Positions 52,360-62,109 of a DNA stretch of 64,000 nucleotides are shown in pieces. The first letter of the stretch is position 1, and the number at the start of each line of letters is the position of its first letter. The notes beneath the pieces are model-generated. The model did not search any database. It saw only the letters and a list, made by a program, of their open reading frames with translations, and was not told where the DNA came from. Source of the DNA: Corynebacterium rouxii. GTDB taxonomy: Bacteria; Actinomycetota; Actinomycetes; Mycobacteriales; Mycobacteriaceae. The position numbers were made by a program, and so were the translations under genes. The DNA lies in contig NZ_LR738855.1 of assembly GCF_902702935.1 (NCBI RefSeq), forward strand, positions 62,001 through 126,000, written 5' to 3'.

Positions 52360-53757
52360 ATGGTTGCAACTTACACACCGGCCGACGAGAAGCGGGAAGC
52401 GTCGACACGCGCTTTGCCCCGCCACCTGCGACGACTGCACTTCTTCGCAGGCATCATCTGCGCGCCACTCATCTTCATCGCGTCGCTGACCGGCCTCGGC
52501 TACGCCTTCGGCCCTAGCCTGGATAAGGCCGTCTACTCCGAAGCCATCAACGTCACACCCAGCGGCGATGAGCTACCGCTAGAACGGATCGTTGACATCG
52601 CCCGCGCCACCCACCCCGATCTTGAACTCGCTGGTGTGCGCGTAGGCAATTCCGACCAAGCCACGCGCGTGATGTTTAACGACCCCGACCTGCCCAAAAA
52701 CACCACGCAGAGCGTCTTTGTTAACCAATACACCGGCGACATCACCGGCGATATGCCACAATACGGCGGCTCAGCAGCACTTCCCATCCGCCACTGGCTC
52801 TCACTCGGACACCGCGATCTCTGGCTCGGTGAACCAGGCCGTCTTTACTCAGAAACCGCTGCCTCATGGCTCGGCGTTCTAGCCGTCAGTGGCGTGTACC
52901 TGTGGTGGAAACGCCAGCGCAAAGCCGGCCGCCTAGCTGCCATGCTGCGTATCGACGGCCGCGGCCGCACCCGCAACCTGCGCTGGCACGGCGCGATCGG
53001 CACCCTTGTAGCTGCCGGCATGATCTTTTTGACCATCACCGGATTGACATGGTCATCCGTAGCCGGCGACAACATCCGTCCGATTCGCACCGCCTTGAAC
53101 TGGACTACGCCGTCGGTAAGCACGGCGCTCGGTGCGGCGGCCGAGCAAACCTCCGCCGATCCCCATGCTGAGCACGGCGGACATAGTGGACACAGCGGAC
53201 ACCATGCGCACATGGCGCAGGTCAACCTATCTGAGCAGGCACAACGCGTAGCAACCACCGCCGCCGGCGAACTGCGCACCCCCTTTACCGTCAAGCCCCC
53301 GAAGGAAGACGGCCACGCCTGGACCGCCGCAGAAGACCGCGTTGCTTATCGCGTGACCTACGATGCCCTGGCTGTCGACGGCTCCAACGGGCAGGTGACC
53401 AACCGCGTGGGCTTTGATCAGTGGTCATTGCCCGCAAAGCTCACTGCCTGGCTGATCGAATTGCACATGGGCACCCTGCTGGGCGTACCCAACCAAATTG
53501 CCCTCGGTCTGTTGGCTATTGGCCTGATCATCCTCGTGGTGCGTGGCTACCTGCTGTGGTTCCAGCGCCGTGGCACTGCGTGGGCCGGTAGTGCTCCTGC
53601 GCGCAGCGTGGATGGTGTGCGCGGGTATGGCGTACTTGGCTGGGTAGGCATTGCTTCCATGGTGATTTATGGCGTGGTGGCACCTCTATTCGGTATCACC
53701 TGTGTGGCGTTTTTGATCTGCAGCATGCTGTGGGATGTAGCGCGGCGCCGGCGCTAA
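52360..53757 (+). CDS. PepSY-associated membrane protein with His-rich loop
   Basis: A 465-residue membrane protein of the PepSY_TM family from MVATYTPADEKREA. Helices include FFAGIICAPLIFIASLTGLG near the N terminus, a helix with SWLGVLAVSGVYLWWKR, and IALGLLAIGLIILVVRGYLL near the C terminus. PepSY-like domains fall between them. A loop contains HAEHGGHSGHSGHHAHM, a likely metal-binding stretch. With the CsoR-like box upstream this suggests a copper- or iron-related role. The first ATG in the frame at 52264 is less likely. Confidence 0.85.
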   Translation: MVATYTPADEKREASTRALPRHLRRLHFFAGIICAPLIFIASLTGLGYAFGPSLDKAVYSEAINVTPSGDELPLERIVDIARATHPDLELAGVRVGNSDQATRVMFNDPDLPKNTTQSVFVNQYTGDITGDMPQYGGSAALPIRHWLSLGHRDLWLGEPGRLYSETAASWLGVLAVSGVYLWWKRQRKAGRLAAMLRIDGRGRTRNLRWHGAIGTLVAAGMIFLTITGLTWSSVAGDNIRPIRTALNWTTPSVSTALGAAAEQTSADPHAEHGGHSGHSGHHAHMAQVNLSEQAQRVATTAAGELRTPFTVKPPKEDGHAWTAAEDRVAYRVTYDALAVDGSNGQVTNRVGFDQWSLPAKLTAWLIELHMGTLLGVPNQIALGLLAIGLIILVVRGYLLWFQRRGTAWAGSAPARSVDGVRGYGVLGWVGIASMVIYGVVAPLFGITCVAFLICSMLWDVARRRR

Positions 53758-53766
53758 TGAGGCGAA

Positions 53767-53858
53767 GTGAGTAGTTTGTGCCAAAACTTTTTGAGGCTCG
53801 CAGCGTTTCCGCAGGTCGGAGATATAAGAAAAGATTTAATTTGGCACGAACTACTCAC
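53767..53858. mobile_element. 92-bp MITE-like inverted-repeat element, copy 4
   Basis: Same length and end sequences as copies 1-3, in the orientation of copy 3. It starts 10 bp after the PepSY gene stop and ends 57 bp before the GNAT-LOG start. Confidence 0.85.
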
Positions 53859-53915
53859 TCGCAACCAACACGGCAGTTATTGCACAATCCCAGTGGTGCC
53901 CTAAACTGTTTTCAC

Positions 53916-55001
53916 ATGAGCTTTTCCCCAGAACTGCCTGACTTTATGCAGGGCCTCGGCGTGTCCGTTCATGCCATGACAACAGCCGATGTCCCCGCGC
54001 ACACGGATTCTGTTTTGCGTAACCTGAATCGTTTTGATCAGCGTTTTACCGCCGAAGATTTTGCCGTAGCGCCGCTGTCGGAGTACACCTTCTTTAACGA
54101 GGGTCGTGGTGATATTGGCATCGTGGTAGAAGATGCTTCTGGTGCCGTCGTGGGTACCATGTGCGTGCAGTTTATTAAGGGGTTGGCCTATCTCAACCCA
54201 GCGGTGCCGGAAATGACTCTTCGTCTTGACGAGCAATGGCGCGGCAAGGGGATTGGTGGTTGGCTGATTGAGCAGGCAACCGAGTATGGCCGTCTGAACG
54301 GTTGGCCGGGTATTGCGGTGAATGTGGAAAAGCAGTCGCCAGCTCGTCGCCTTTATGCGCACCATGATTTCGCTGCCCAGGACTGTGAGGTTGAGCATGG
54401 CGCTATCATGCTCAAGACCTTGAGTCCGAAGATTCGTAGTGTTGCTGTGTATTGCGGTTCTGCTGTGGGTGAGCGCCCTGAGTATGCGCAGGCTGCACGC
54501 GAGTTGGGTACTGCGCTGGCGCAGCGCGGTATCACCATGGTTTATGGTGGCGGCAGGCCAGGCTTGATGGGTATTGCTGCCGACGCTGCCATTGCCGCAG
54601 GTGGCAAGGTGCATGGTGTGATGCCGCATGCGCTTGTTGATCTAGAGCAGGCGCACCCAGGGTTGAGTGCGCTCGACATCACCGAGACGATGGCGCAGCG
54701 CAAGACGCGCATGGAAGAGCTTGCCGACGCCTTTGTGGTCCTGCCAGGTGGCATGGGCACTATGGAGGAAATGTTCCAGGTGTTGGTGCGTCAGCAACTA
54801 GGGCCGTATGCGGGGCCGGTGGCGTTGATGAACATTGAGGAGTTCTGGGATCCCTTTATTGCTGCATTGCGCACAATGAGTGAAGAGGGCTTTATTTCAG
54901 AGCGCTATATTGATGCATTGGTGATGGCGAAAGATTCTGAGGAGCTTTTCCAAGGCTTCAGCTCGTGGGTGAACCCTGGGCTGAAGTGGCTGTCCGACTA
55001 G
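53916..55001 (+). CDS. GNAT acetyltransferase fused to a LOG-family phosphoribohydrolase
   Basis: A 361-residue two-domain protein from MSFSPELPDFMQGLG. Residues 1-165 are a GNAT domain (EMTLRLDEQWRGKGIGGWLI, with the acetyl-CoA loop). Residues 170-355 are a LOG/TIGR00730 domain with VYGGGRPGLMGIAADAAIAA, MAQRKTRMEELADAFVVLPG and GGMGTMEEMFQVL, the PGGxGTxxE catalytic motif. LOG proteins cleave nucleoside 5'-monophosphates to the free base. Separate genes are usual, so the fusion is notable. Confidence 0.9.
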   Translation: MSFSPELPDFMQGLGVSVHAMTTADVPAHTDSVLRNLNRFDQRFTAEDFAVAPLSEYTFFNEGRGDIGIVVEDASGAVVGTMCVQFIKGLAYLNPAVPEMTLRLDEQWRGKGIGGWLIEQATEYGRLNGWPGIAVNVEKQSPARRLYAHHDFAAQDCEVEHGAIMLKTLSPKIRSVAVYCGSAVGERPEYAQAARELGTALAQRGITMVYGGGRPGLMGIAADAAIAAGGKVHGVMPHALVDLEQAHPGLSALDITETMAQRKTRMEELADAFVVLPGGMGTMEEMFQVLVRQQLGPYAGPVALMNIEEFWDPFIAALRTMSEEGFISERYIDALVMAKDSEELFQGFSSWVNPGLKWLSD

Positions 55002-55012
55002 ACTGTCGAAGC

Positions 55013-56626
55013 ATGAACACCCCACGGATTCCTTCTGCTCTCGACGCCTCCTGTGAGGCGTATGTGTACGATCTTGCTGCTGTTTCCCCCACCGAAGCTA
55101 CCGCGTGGGGGATTAGTGGCTATGGCGATCAACTTCAAGATTTCTCCCCAGCGTATTGGGAAAAAGTTGCAGACCAGCATCGCAAACTTCTTCATGCCAT
55201 CCCTGCAGACAACACCCTCGACTCGGTTGATCGTGTCACGGCTGCGGTGTTGCGGGATCGCCTCGGGGTGGAATTAGACATTGATGCGGCTGGCGATAAC
55301 CTCGCAAAGCTCAACAATATTGAGTCGCCAGTGCAAACCATTCGCGACACCTTCTTGCTCATGCCGCAGGACACCGCCGAGCAGCGCGATGCGATTGCTG
55401 CACGCCTGACCCATCTCCCGCGAGCACTGGCTGGTTACAAGGAATCCCTGCAGGTGGCTGCCGCAGCAGGCAGGGTGGCAGCTGCACGCCAAGTACGGTG
55501 CGTAATCGAACAACTCACGGAACTTACCCAGCCGCAATCAATGCTGACGCAGCTGGGCGTATCAGGTGAGGCCGTGGAGCGCGCCCAAGCAGCCTGTGGG
55601 GAGATGGCGCAGTGGCTGCGCACCGAACTACTGCACAAAGCACCCGCCGAGGATGCCGTCGGCAGGGAGCGCTACCAGCGCCTAAGTCACCTCTTTGTTG
55701 GTGATGTAGTAGACCTTGACGACGCCTACCTGTGGGGTCAAGAACGCTTGCGGGAGATCGTCGATAAGCAAGAAGCTATCGCCGCCGAACTCTACGGTGC
55801 TGGTACCAGCGTCGTTGATGCCATGAAACGCCTCGATAGCGAAGAGCGTTACACCATCCACGGGGTGGACGCGCTCCAACAATGGATGCAAACCCAAGCC
55901 GACCGCGCCATCGCAGACCTCAACGGCATCCACTTTGCCATCCCTGAACCAGTGCGCACCATTGAAGCCAAAATCGATCCCGCGGGCACCGGCGGAATCT
56001 TCTACACCCCACCATCAGACGACTTCACCCGCCCAGGACGCATGTGGTGGTCGGTTCCCGCAGGTCAAGAAGAATTTCACACGTGGCAAGAACTCACTAC
56101 CGTATTCCATGAAGCGGTACCAGGCCACCACCTGCAATGCGGACAAGCCACCTGCGAACGTGACAACCTCAACCTATGGCGACGCGTAGCCTGCTGGAAT
56201 TCCGGACACGGCGAAGGCTGGGCCCTCTACGCCGAACAACTCATGGCCGAACTGGGATACCACGACGACCCCGGCACCATGATGGGCATGCTCGACGCAC
56301 AACGCCTCCGCGCTGCCCGTGTCGTCCTTGACATTGGCGTGCACCTGCGCAAAACCACGCCCGATGGCGGTGTATGGGATGCCGCCTACGCTTGGGACTT
56401 CCTGCGCGCCAACGTGGCCATGGATGAGAAGAACCTTGCCTTCGAACTCGACCGCTACCTCGGCTGGCCAGGCCAAGCGCCATCCTATGCACTCGGCCAA
56501 CGCCTCTGGCAAGATCTGCGCGACAGTGCCATCGCACAAGGAATGACCCTGCCGGAATTCCACAGCCGTGCGCTGGCGCTGGGGTCTATCCCCATGTCGA
56601 TTCTGCGACGTGAGGTACTTCGCTAA
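55013..56626 (+). CDS. DUF885-family zinc peptidase-like protein
   Basis: A 537-residue protein from MNTPRIPSALDASCEAYVYD. The metal-binding HEAVPGHHLQCGQA motif and the glutamate in GHGEGWALYAEQLMAELGYH are those of the DUF885 family (M3/M32-like fold). It starts 11 bp after the GNAT-LOG stop, so the two genes may form an operon. It has no signal peptide. Confidence 0.9.
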   Translation: MNTPRIPSALDASCEAYVYDLAAVSPTEATAWGISGYGDQLQDFSPAYWEKVADQHRKLLHAIPADNTLDSVDRVTAAVLRDRLGVELDIDAAGDNLAKLNNIESPVQTIRDTFLLMPQDTAEQRDAIAARLTHLPRALAGYKESLQVAAAAGRVAAARQVRCVIEQLTELTQPQSMLTQLGVSGEAVERAQAACGEMAQWLRTELLHKAPAEDAVGRERYQRLSHLFVGDVVDLDDAYLWGQERLREIVDKQEAIAAELYGAGTSVVDAMKRLDSEERYTIHGVDALQQWMQTQADRAIADLNGIHFAIPEPVRTIEAKIDPAGTGGIFYTPPSDDFTRPGRMWWSVPAGQEEFHTWQELTTVFHEAVPGHHLQCGQATCERDNLNLWRRVACWNSGHGEGWALYAEQLMAELGYHDDPGTMMGMLDAQRLRAARVVLDIGVHLRKTTPDGGVWDAAYAWDFLRANVAMDEKNLAFELDRYLGWPGQAPSYALGQRLWQDLRDSAIAQGMTLPEFHSRALALGSIPMSILRREVLR

Positions 56627-56671
56627 CCCACGATTTCCACTCTACCTGTTGCGCGCAATATAATGCGGTGT

Positions 56672-57100
56672 ATGTCTGACCAACTGAAACTGGACCAGCA
56701 GATCTGTTTCCAGCTGTACACCGGATCGCGCCTCATGCAACGAATGTACCGCGTCTACTTCGACCAGTGGGGAATCACGTACTCCCAGTACTTGGTCCTA
56801 TTGCTGCTATGGGAAAAAGATCGCCAGACCGTCAGTGAACTGTCAGACCCCCTCGACCTAGACAGCGGTACCCTCTCGCCACTACTGCGGCGCATGGAGG
56901 CCAATGGCTTTGTCACCCGCGAACACGAACAAAGCGACTACCGCAAAGTGGTCGTCTGCCTGACCACCCGCGGCCGCCGTCTGAAAGCCAAAGCCAAAAA
57001 AATGAACGACGAGCTCAACGACATGCTGGGCTTTGACGACGCCGACCTCGCCGCCGTCACCCGCGTTCTGGAAAAGATCAACCCCTCCGCAGCAATCTAA
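56672..57100 (+). CDS. MarR/OhrR-type regulator
   Basis: A 142-residue repressor from MSDQLKLDQQICFQLYTGSR. Cys12 lies where OhrR-type peroxide sensors have their reactive cysteine. The winged helix has WEKDRQTVSELSDPLDLDSG, TLSPLLRRMEANGFVTREHE. It converges with the AbrB-like gene, with a 23-bp overlap. No ohr gene is adjacent, so its target is unknown. Confidence 0.92.
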   Translation: MSDQLKLDQQICFQLYTGSRLMQRMYRVYFDQWGITYSQYLVLLLLWEKDRQTVSELSDPLDLDSGTLSPLLRRMEANGFVTREHEQSDYRKVVVCLTTRGRRLKAKAKKMNDELNDMLGFDDADLAAVTRVLEKINPSAAI

Positions 57101-58130
57101 TAAGCTGCGGCAGCCACCCCGCCAGCAACAACACACACAACAGGCGGATAATCTGCACGGCCACCACAATCGGGCCAGCACCGCCCTCGCTGGCAAGGGC
57201 AAGGACCGTCTCCAAACCACCAGGGCTGGTAGCCAAATACGCGTCGAAATAATCCACGCCCATGGTGGCGGCCAACGGCCACGCCGTGAGCGCACAACCA
57301 CCCAGCAACACCACAATAAACATCACCGTTGCAGGTACTTGGCGGGCAAAAAACTTCAACGCAGCCACCGACAACCCACCGCCGCACATCCATCCAATGC
57401 ACAAAAATGCAAAAATGCGCACATACATCGGCGGCGTGAAATCCACATGCGGCAACACCGCACTAGCTCCAACAACAAGAAGCAACGGGCCCAAAATCGA
57501 CGGCACCGGAATCCGCAACATCGCCGCAATCCGATGGCCCACCACCGCTATTACGCACACAAGGGCAAGCGCCCACCAGGGCTGATCGCCACGCGGGGTA
57601 ACCACATGATCCAACCCCGTCGGCGCAATCATATGCGCCACCAACGGCAACGACATCGACACAGCCACCAGTCGCAAATACTGCGACAATGCCACATACC
57701 GAAAATCTGCACCCAAATCCTGCGCCAACACCGGCATGACCGATGCTCCACCAGCCAACATCGACAAAATACCTGTCTCCTGGGAAATCAACGGCTGCGC
57801 CCGCGCCAACACCATGCCACCCACAATGCCAATCGCCAACGTGACAAACGTGGCCAGCAATCCCGGCAGCACGTAGCGTGCCAACAGCGCCGGGTCCGCA
57901 GTGGCCAACGGCAAGCCGGCCAAAATCCCGATAAAGCCACGACCGAGATTAAACACCTCCTTGTGGATCGGCAGCTCCGCACCACTGGCAATGGCCATCG
58001 TGGCGGAAACGAAGATCGCCCCAAGGATCCATGCCGCAGGAACGTGCACCATACTCAACACATATCCGGTTGCTACCGACGCCGGCACCACCAGCAGCCA
58101 TCGCGCGGCAACACTGCTATTCCACGTCAC
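57078..58130 (-). CDS. AbrB-family membrane protein
   Basis: A 350-residue protein with about ten helices in two repeated halves of the AbrB duplication family. Examples are IHVPAAWILGAIF-like (HVPAAWILGAIFVSATMAIA), ILSMLAGGASVMPVLAQDLG and YFDAYLATSPGGLETVLALA near the C terminus. The family has been linked to regulation of ammonia assimilation. The substrate is unknown. Confidence 0.88.
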   Translation of the reverse strand: MTWNSSVAARWLLVVPASVATGYVLSMVHVPAAWILGAIFVSATMAIASGAELPIHKEVFNLGRGFIGILAGLPLATADPALLARYVLPGLLATFVTLAIGIVGGMVLARAQPLISQETGILSMLAGGASVMPVLAQDLGADFRYVALSQYLRLVAVSMSLPLVAHMIAPTGLDHVVTPRGDQPWWALALVCVIAVVGHRIAAMLRIPVPSILGPLLLVVGASAVLPHVDFTPPMYVRIFAFLCIGWMCGGGLSVAALKFFARQVPATVMFIVVLLGGCALTAWPLAATMGVDYFDAYLATSPGGLETVLALASEGGAGPIVVAVQIIRLLCVLLLAGWLPQLIRLLRRG

Positions 58131-58134
58131 TTTG

Positions 58135-58608
58135 TTAGTTCACAGCCTCATAGGAATCCTGGGTAATCACCACACCCTTGCCATCGGGCCTGCTGATCTT
58201 CAGTGAATCTGGTGCCGAGGAATCCACCAGCCACCCAGACTGCGGATCACCCACCACATAGCGGTGCTCTTTGTCTAAGTGTGCAAAACCCTGATCGCGC
58301 ATCGGCGGCTGTTTGCCTGTTGCCGATACCGCAAACGGTTCCGCCTGCACCACCACAGTGGTGGCCTGCTCATGGGCGCCCTCCGTGTTCTTCCATGTGG
58401 TAACAAACTGCACCGGTGAACACTGGGCTTGGGCTGGGGTGAAATCACAAGCAAGGTCTACATCGCTGCTAAGGGCTACCACATAGCCGCCGGGCTGAAT
58501 GGTTTCCGGTGCCGCCTGCTGGACCGACCCAGCCGACGAACAACCACACACCCCCAACGTCACCGCAGTAGCAATCGCAGTGGCCTGACAAACGGTAGTC
58601 AATCTCAC
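58135..58608 (-). CDS. small lipoprotein of unknown function
   Basis: A 157-residue lipoprotein from GTG 58608, 9 bp after GGAG (GTG 58617 is another choice). The start MRLTTVCQATAIATAVTLGV leads to a lipobox with CGC. The mature part is beta-rich with SSDVDLACDFTPAQAQCSPV and ends in a stretch with DGKGVVITQDSYEAVN. No family is recognised. It ends 5 bp from the AbrB-like start. Confidence 0.75.
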   Translation of the reverse strand: MRLTTVCQATAIATAVTLGVCGCSSAGSVQQAAPETIQPGGYVVALSSDVDLACDFTPAQAQCSPVQFVTTWKNTEGAHEQATTVVVQAEPFAVSATGKQPPMRDQGFAHLDKEHRYVVGDPQSGWLVDSSAPDSLKISRPDGKGVVITQDSYEAVN

Positions 58609-58704
58609 GGTGCTCACCTCCACAAGCTTGGTTACCTCCGAGCGTAGTGTGTAACCACGAACAACGCTGACAGGGCGCAGAACACGAACAAAGGACAACA
58701 CCCC

Positions 58705-59475
58705 ATGGATCTAGGACTAAGCGGTTGGGCGATACTCACCTTTGGGGCGGCCGCCGCCGGTTGGGTCGACGCCGTCATTGGCGGCGGTGGATTGATTCTC
58801 ATCCCACTCATCATGGCCGTAGCCCCAGGGCTGCTCCCAGCAAATGCGCTGGCCACAAACAAATTCGCAGCAGTCACCGGAACCTCCTCCGCGGCGGTAA
58901 CCCTCGTGCGCAAAGTCGGGGTGGATACCTCCCTCACGTTACGAATGATCCCCGTGGCGGCCGTGTGTTCCGGAATGGGTGCGCTGATGGCGGCGTCGAT
59001 AAGCAAAGATGTAATGCGGCCAATCGTTATCATATTGATGCTTATCGCTGGCCTCTTTGTTGCGCTTAGACCCGACTTTGGCCAAGGAAACAGCACCCAC
59101 AAATCATGGGGACGTGCCGTGGCACTTATCGCCGTTGCCGCCATCGCGCTTTACGACGGCATCTTCGGGCCCGGCACCGGCATGTTCCTCATCATGGCCT
59201 TTACTGCCTTGCTTTCCCAAGACTTCATCCGCTCCGCAGCCCTGGCAAAAGTCATCAATACCGCCACCAACATCGGTGCCCTCTGCGTCTTCATCGCCGC
59301 AGGTCACATCCTCTGGAAACTCGGCATCATCCTTGCTATCGCCAACATTGCCGGGGCACAACTAGGAGCACGTACTGTCCTCGGTGGTGGCACCCGACTC
59401 CTGCGCGCAGCCTTGCTTACCCTCGTCGTCGTGATGAGTATCTACTTGGCGCAACAACAGTGGTTCAACGGATAG
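58705..59475 (+). CDS. TSUP-family (TauE/SafE) sulfite/organic-acid exporter
   Basis: A 256-residue membrane protein with about eight helices and the TSUP patterns GGGGLILIPLIMAVAPGLLP near the N terminus and YDGIFGPGTGMFLIMAFTAL after the central helix. It converges on hrpB, overlapping it by 11 bp. Confidence 0.93.
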   Translation: MDLGLSGWAILTFGAAAAGWVDAVIGGGGLILIPLIMAVAPGLLPANALATNKFAAVTGTSSAAVTLVRKVGVDTSLTLRMIPVAAVCSGMGALMAASISKDVMRPIVIILMLIAGLFVALRPDFGQGNSTHKSWGRAVALIAVAAIALYDGIFGPGTGMFLIMAFTALLSQDFIRSAALAKVINTATNIGALCVFIAAGHILWKLGIILAIANIAGAQLGARTVLGGGTRLLRAALLTLVVVMSIYLAQQQWFNG

Positions 59476-61810
59476 CCAACGGATCCTCCGGCCACGGGTG
59501 CTTGGGATAACGCCCACGCATATCGGAACGAACCTGCTGGTAGGGGCCTGCCCAAAAACTGTCCAACGTGTCGGTCACTGCAAGCGGGCGGCCAGCAGGC
59601 GACAACAAATGAAACTGAAGCGGGCGGCCACACACGATAGGAGACTCCAACAGGCCAAAACAATCCTGCAGCTTGGTGCTCAACACCGGTCGGTCACCCG
59701 CATAAGAAATACGGGCGCGCCTGCCATTCGGCAACTCAAGTACGGCAGGTGCCAGCTCGTCGAGGCGGGTGGCCTCCGGCCACGGCAAAAGGCGCTGAAG
59801 TGCTGGGTAGAGGTCGATTCGGGCGGCTGGGGTACCAGCGGCAAGGGCCGCGATCTCAGGGCCAAGCCACAGGGTGGGGTCGGCCGCATCAACATCCGGC
59901 CACGGTTCACCGTAATAGTCGTGGAGGTGGTGGAGGCGGTCGCGCAGCTCGGTAGCCTTCTCGGAGAATGTGAACAGATCAAGGCCATAGGTGCGGATTC
60001 CCTCGGCGAGAGCTTGTTCGGCAAGCTCACCCTCAACTTTCACATTGGTTGTGCCCAATGTTATTGCGCCGGCGTGACGGATGCGCGTGCCCCGCAGGGA
60101 GCCGTCGACAAGCGTGGCCTCGGTGCGCTCCGCAACGCCGATGATGTCTAAAGCGGTGGCCTCGCTGATAGGGGCAGCCGAGCGGATGACACTGCCACGA
60201 TGCGTAAGAGACACCTGCGCAACCGCGAGCCACTCATGGCCGGCAAGCGTAGAAACTCCCAGATCAGCGCGGGACCCACCCGCCATAAGGTAACTATCGC
60301 CCTCGCGACGCGCTACGTTGTTAGGCCACGCCCGCCCGATCGCCTCACCGGGTGTGCACTTAGAATCGGGTACGAGCCCCGTTAACCGCGCCACCTCACG
60401 GGTAAAACGTGGCTGCTTGGACATTGCGGCAATGGCGCGGGGAATATCACCACGGGCATCAAGACTTAGTGCCGCAATCGTCGGTGCAGCCCCGCCACCA
60501 CAACGCAGCAACGACGCACCCAGCCGAGGATCCGTGGGCAACGTAGCCAGCGTGCGACCAAGTTCAGTGATCTGGCCGGCGGCGTTAAGAGCCCCGATGT
60601 CGCGCAATGTATCCACTGCCTGCTCCCACGACCGCTCAGGAGGCGAAGTAAGTAGCGGGAACTGGGCAGGATCAGTACAACCCCACGCGGCCAAGAATAG
60701 TGCCGCCTGGGTCAGATCGGCGGAGCGGATCTCTGGGGTGACGTGATCGGGAAAGTGCTGAAACTCCGCCGCTGAGTACAGACGGTACACGGTGCCTGGG
60801 CCTTCGCGGCCAGCACGTCCCGCACGCTGGTCTGCTTGTGCCTGACTGGTGCTGGTGGTGACCAGTCCGGTGAGGTCGCGGGCGTGATCGCGTTTGGGAA
60901 CACGGCTTAGGCCGGCGTCGATAACAATGCGCACGCCGGGCACGGTCAAAGAGCTTTCGGCTATCGACGTTGCCACCACGATCCGCTGCTGGCCAGCACG
61001 CAGCGCAGCGTCTTGCTCCGAACTGCTCAACTGCCCATGCAGAGGATAAACCGGAACGGATGTGCGCTGCTCCAAGGCGGATACTGTGCTGGTCACAGCG
61101 GCAATGGTGGGCAAGAATACGAGGGCGGAATCCGTGGAATGTGCCACCGCACGCTGGGTAACTGTGCACACATGATCCATGTATGAGCGGCTCAGTGCTA
61201 TGCGCTCGGCGGCAGGCTGATAATGCAACTCTAGGGGGTGGATCTCCGCGTGGGTTTCCACGATAGGTGCTGGGTGTTCTGGGCTCAGTAGCTCAGCAAA
61301 ACGTGGGGCGTCGACGGTTGCCGACATTGCGATGATCGTGAGATCGTCGCGAAGCTCTCGTAGCTCAACAAGCATGCCAAGAACAAGGTCGGTGTCGAGC
61401 TGACGCTCATGCACCTCATCGACCACCACGGCGGACACCCCGTCGAGCTCCGGATTAGAAATCAGCCTGCGCAACAGCACACCTGGGGTGACAAACTCCA
61501 CGAGGTCGCCCCGAGAACGCTCACCGCGGATGGTGTAGCCCACGCGATGGGCGGTGAGGTGCTCGCAGCTGTTGCGGTCAAGTTGTTCAAGGTGGTGTGC
61601 AGCGGCGCGAACAGCCACCCTGCGTGGGGCCACCACGATCACCTTGCCGCCAGTTACATTGTGTGCAATGGGTGGAACAAGGGTGGTTTTACCGGTGCCA
61701 GGTGGGGCTTGTACCACCGCCATGCGATGGGTGCGCAGGGCGCTGATAAGCGTCGTGGTGGACTGTGCGACGGGCAGACCGGCGCCGATAACAGAAAGAT
61801 TAAAGCTCAT
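59465..61810 (-). CDS. hrpB: HrpB-type ATP-dependent DEAH helicase
   Basis: A 781-residue RNA/DNA helicase. Motif I is APPGTGKTTLVPPI, motif II DEVH in VVVDEVHERQLDTDL, motif III SATV, and motif VI QRAGRAGREGPG. The C-terminal half has the HrpB-specific domain and ends LAIR. The length is normal for HrpB. Confidence 0.95.
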   Translation of the reverse strand: MSFNLSVIGAGLPVAQSTTTLISALRTHRMAVVQAPPGTGKTTLVPPIAHNVTGGKVIVVAPRRVAVRAAAHHLEQLDRNSCEHLTAHRVGYTIRGERSRGDLVEFVTPGVLLRRLISNPELDGVSAVVVDEVHERQLDTDLVLGMLVELRELRDDLTIIAMSATVDAPRFAELLSPEHPAPIVETHAEIHPLELHYQPAAERIALSRSYMDHVCTVTQRAVAHSTDSALVFLPTIAAVTSTVSALEQRTSVPVYPLHGQLSSSEQDAALRAGQQRIVVATSIAESSLTVPGVRIVIDAGLSRVPKRDHARDLTGLVTTSTSQAQADQRAGRAGREGPGTVYRLYSAAEFQHFPDHVTPEIRSADLTQAALFLAAWGCTDPAQFPLLTSPPERSWEQAVDTLRDIGALNAAGQITELGRTLATLPTDPRLGASLLRCGGGAAPTIAALSLDARGDIPRAIAAMSKQPRFTREVARLTGLVPDSKCTPGEAIGRAWPNNVARREGDSYLMAGGSRADLGVSTLAGHEWLAVAQVSLTHRGSVIRSAAPISEATALDIIGVAERTEATLVDGSLRGTRIRHAGAITLGTTNVKVEGELAEQALAEGIRTYGLDLFTFSEKATELRDRLHHLHDYYGEPWPDVDAADPTLWLGPEIAALAAGTPAARIDLYPALQRLLPWPEATRLDELAPAVLELPNGRRARISYAGDRPVLSTKLQDCFGLLESPIVCGRPLQFHLLSPAGRPLAVTDTLDSFWAGPYQQVRSDMRGRYPKHPWPEDPLAIR

Positions 61811-62090
61811 AAGTGGTGTGGGGATTGGTGGTGTGTATAGCTCGGGCAGGGTTGCCGTAGGCGATGGTGACCCCAGGTAAAACGATCACGCCAGCCCCTA
61901 GCCATGCCTGCTTGCCGACGACAATCGGGTGGGCGATTTCCCAGCCGGCGGTGCGCATATTGGCGTTGTAATCAAAAACCAACTCTGCGGTGCGAGCTAT
62001 AGACTGCGTGATCTCAGGTGATACCGGCATATGCCACCGTTGGGCGCGCTGGTCGGCCATCGTAGCTAGGGTATGCGGATCAAAGCTCAT
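61800..62090 (-). pseudogene. maltose/galactoside O-acetyltransferase with internal deletion
   Basis: A 96-residue remnant. The first half has ITQSIARTAELVFDYNANMR and PIVVGKQAWLGAGVIVLPGV of the hexapeptide acetyltransferase family. It jumps from PGVTI directly to AYGNPARAIHTTNP, skipping about 20 residues of the last coils, and the middle of the usual ~190-residue protein is missing. The acetyl-transfer His region is lost. Its end overlaps the hrpB start by 11 bp. Confidence 0.7.
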
Positions 62091-62109
62091 GATGGCTAGG
62101 TTAGTGGGT

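Noticed and set aside
53778..53915. Longer N terminus of the GNAT-LOG protein
   Set aside because: The extra 46 codons fall in the MITE copy 4 and have no homology-like features. ATG 53916 fits the GNAT start.
57033..58166. A 377-codon plus-strand frame opposite the AbrB-like gene
   Set aside because: Very high Arg/His/Gln content and no motif; an antisense artefact of GC-rich coding DNA.
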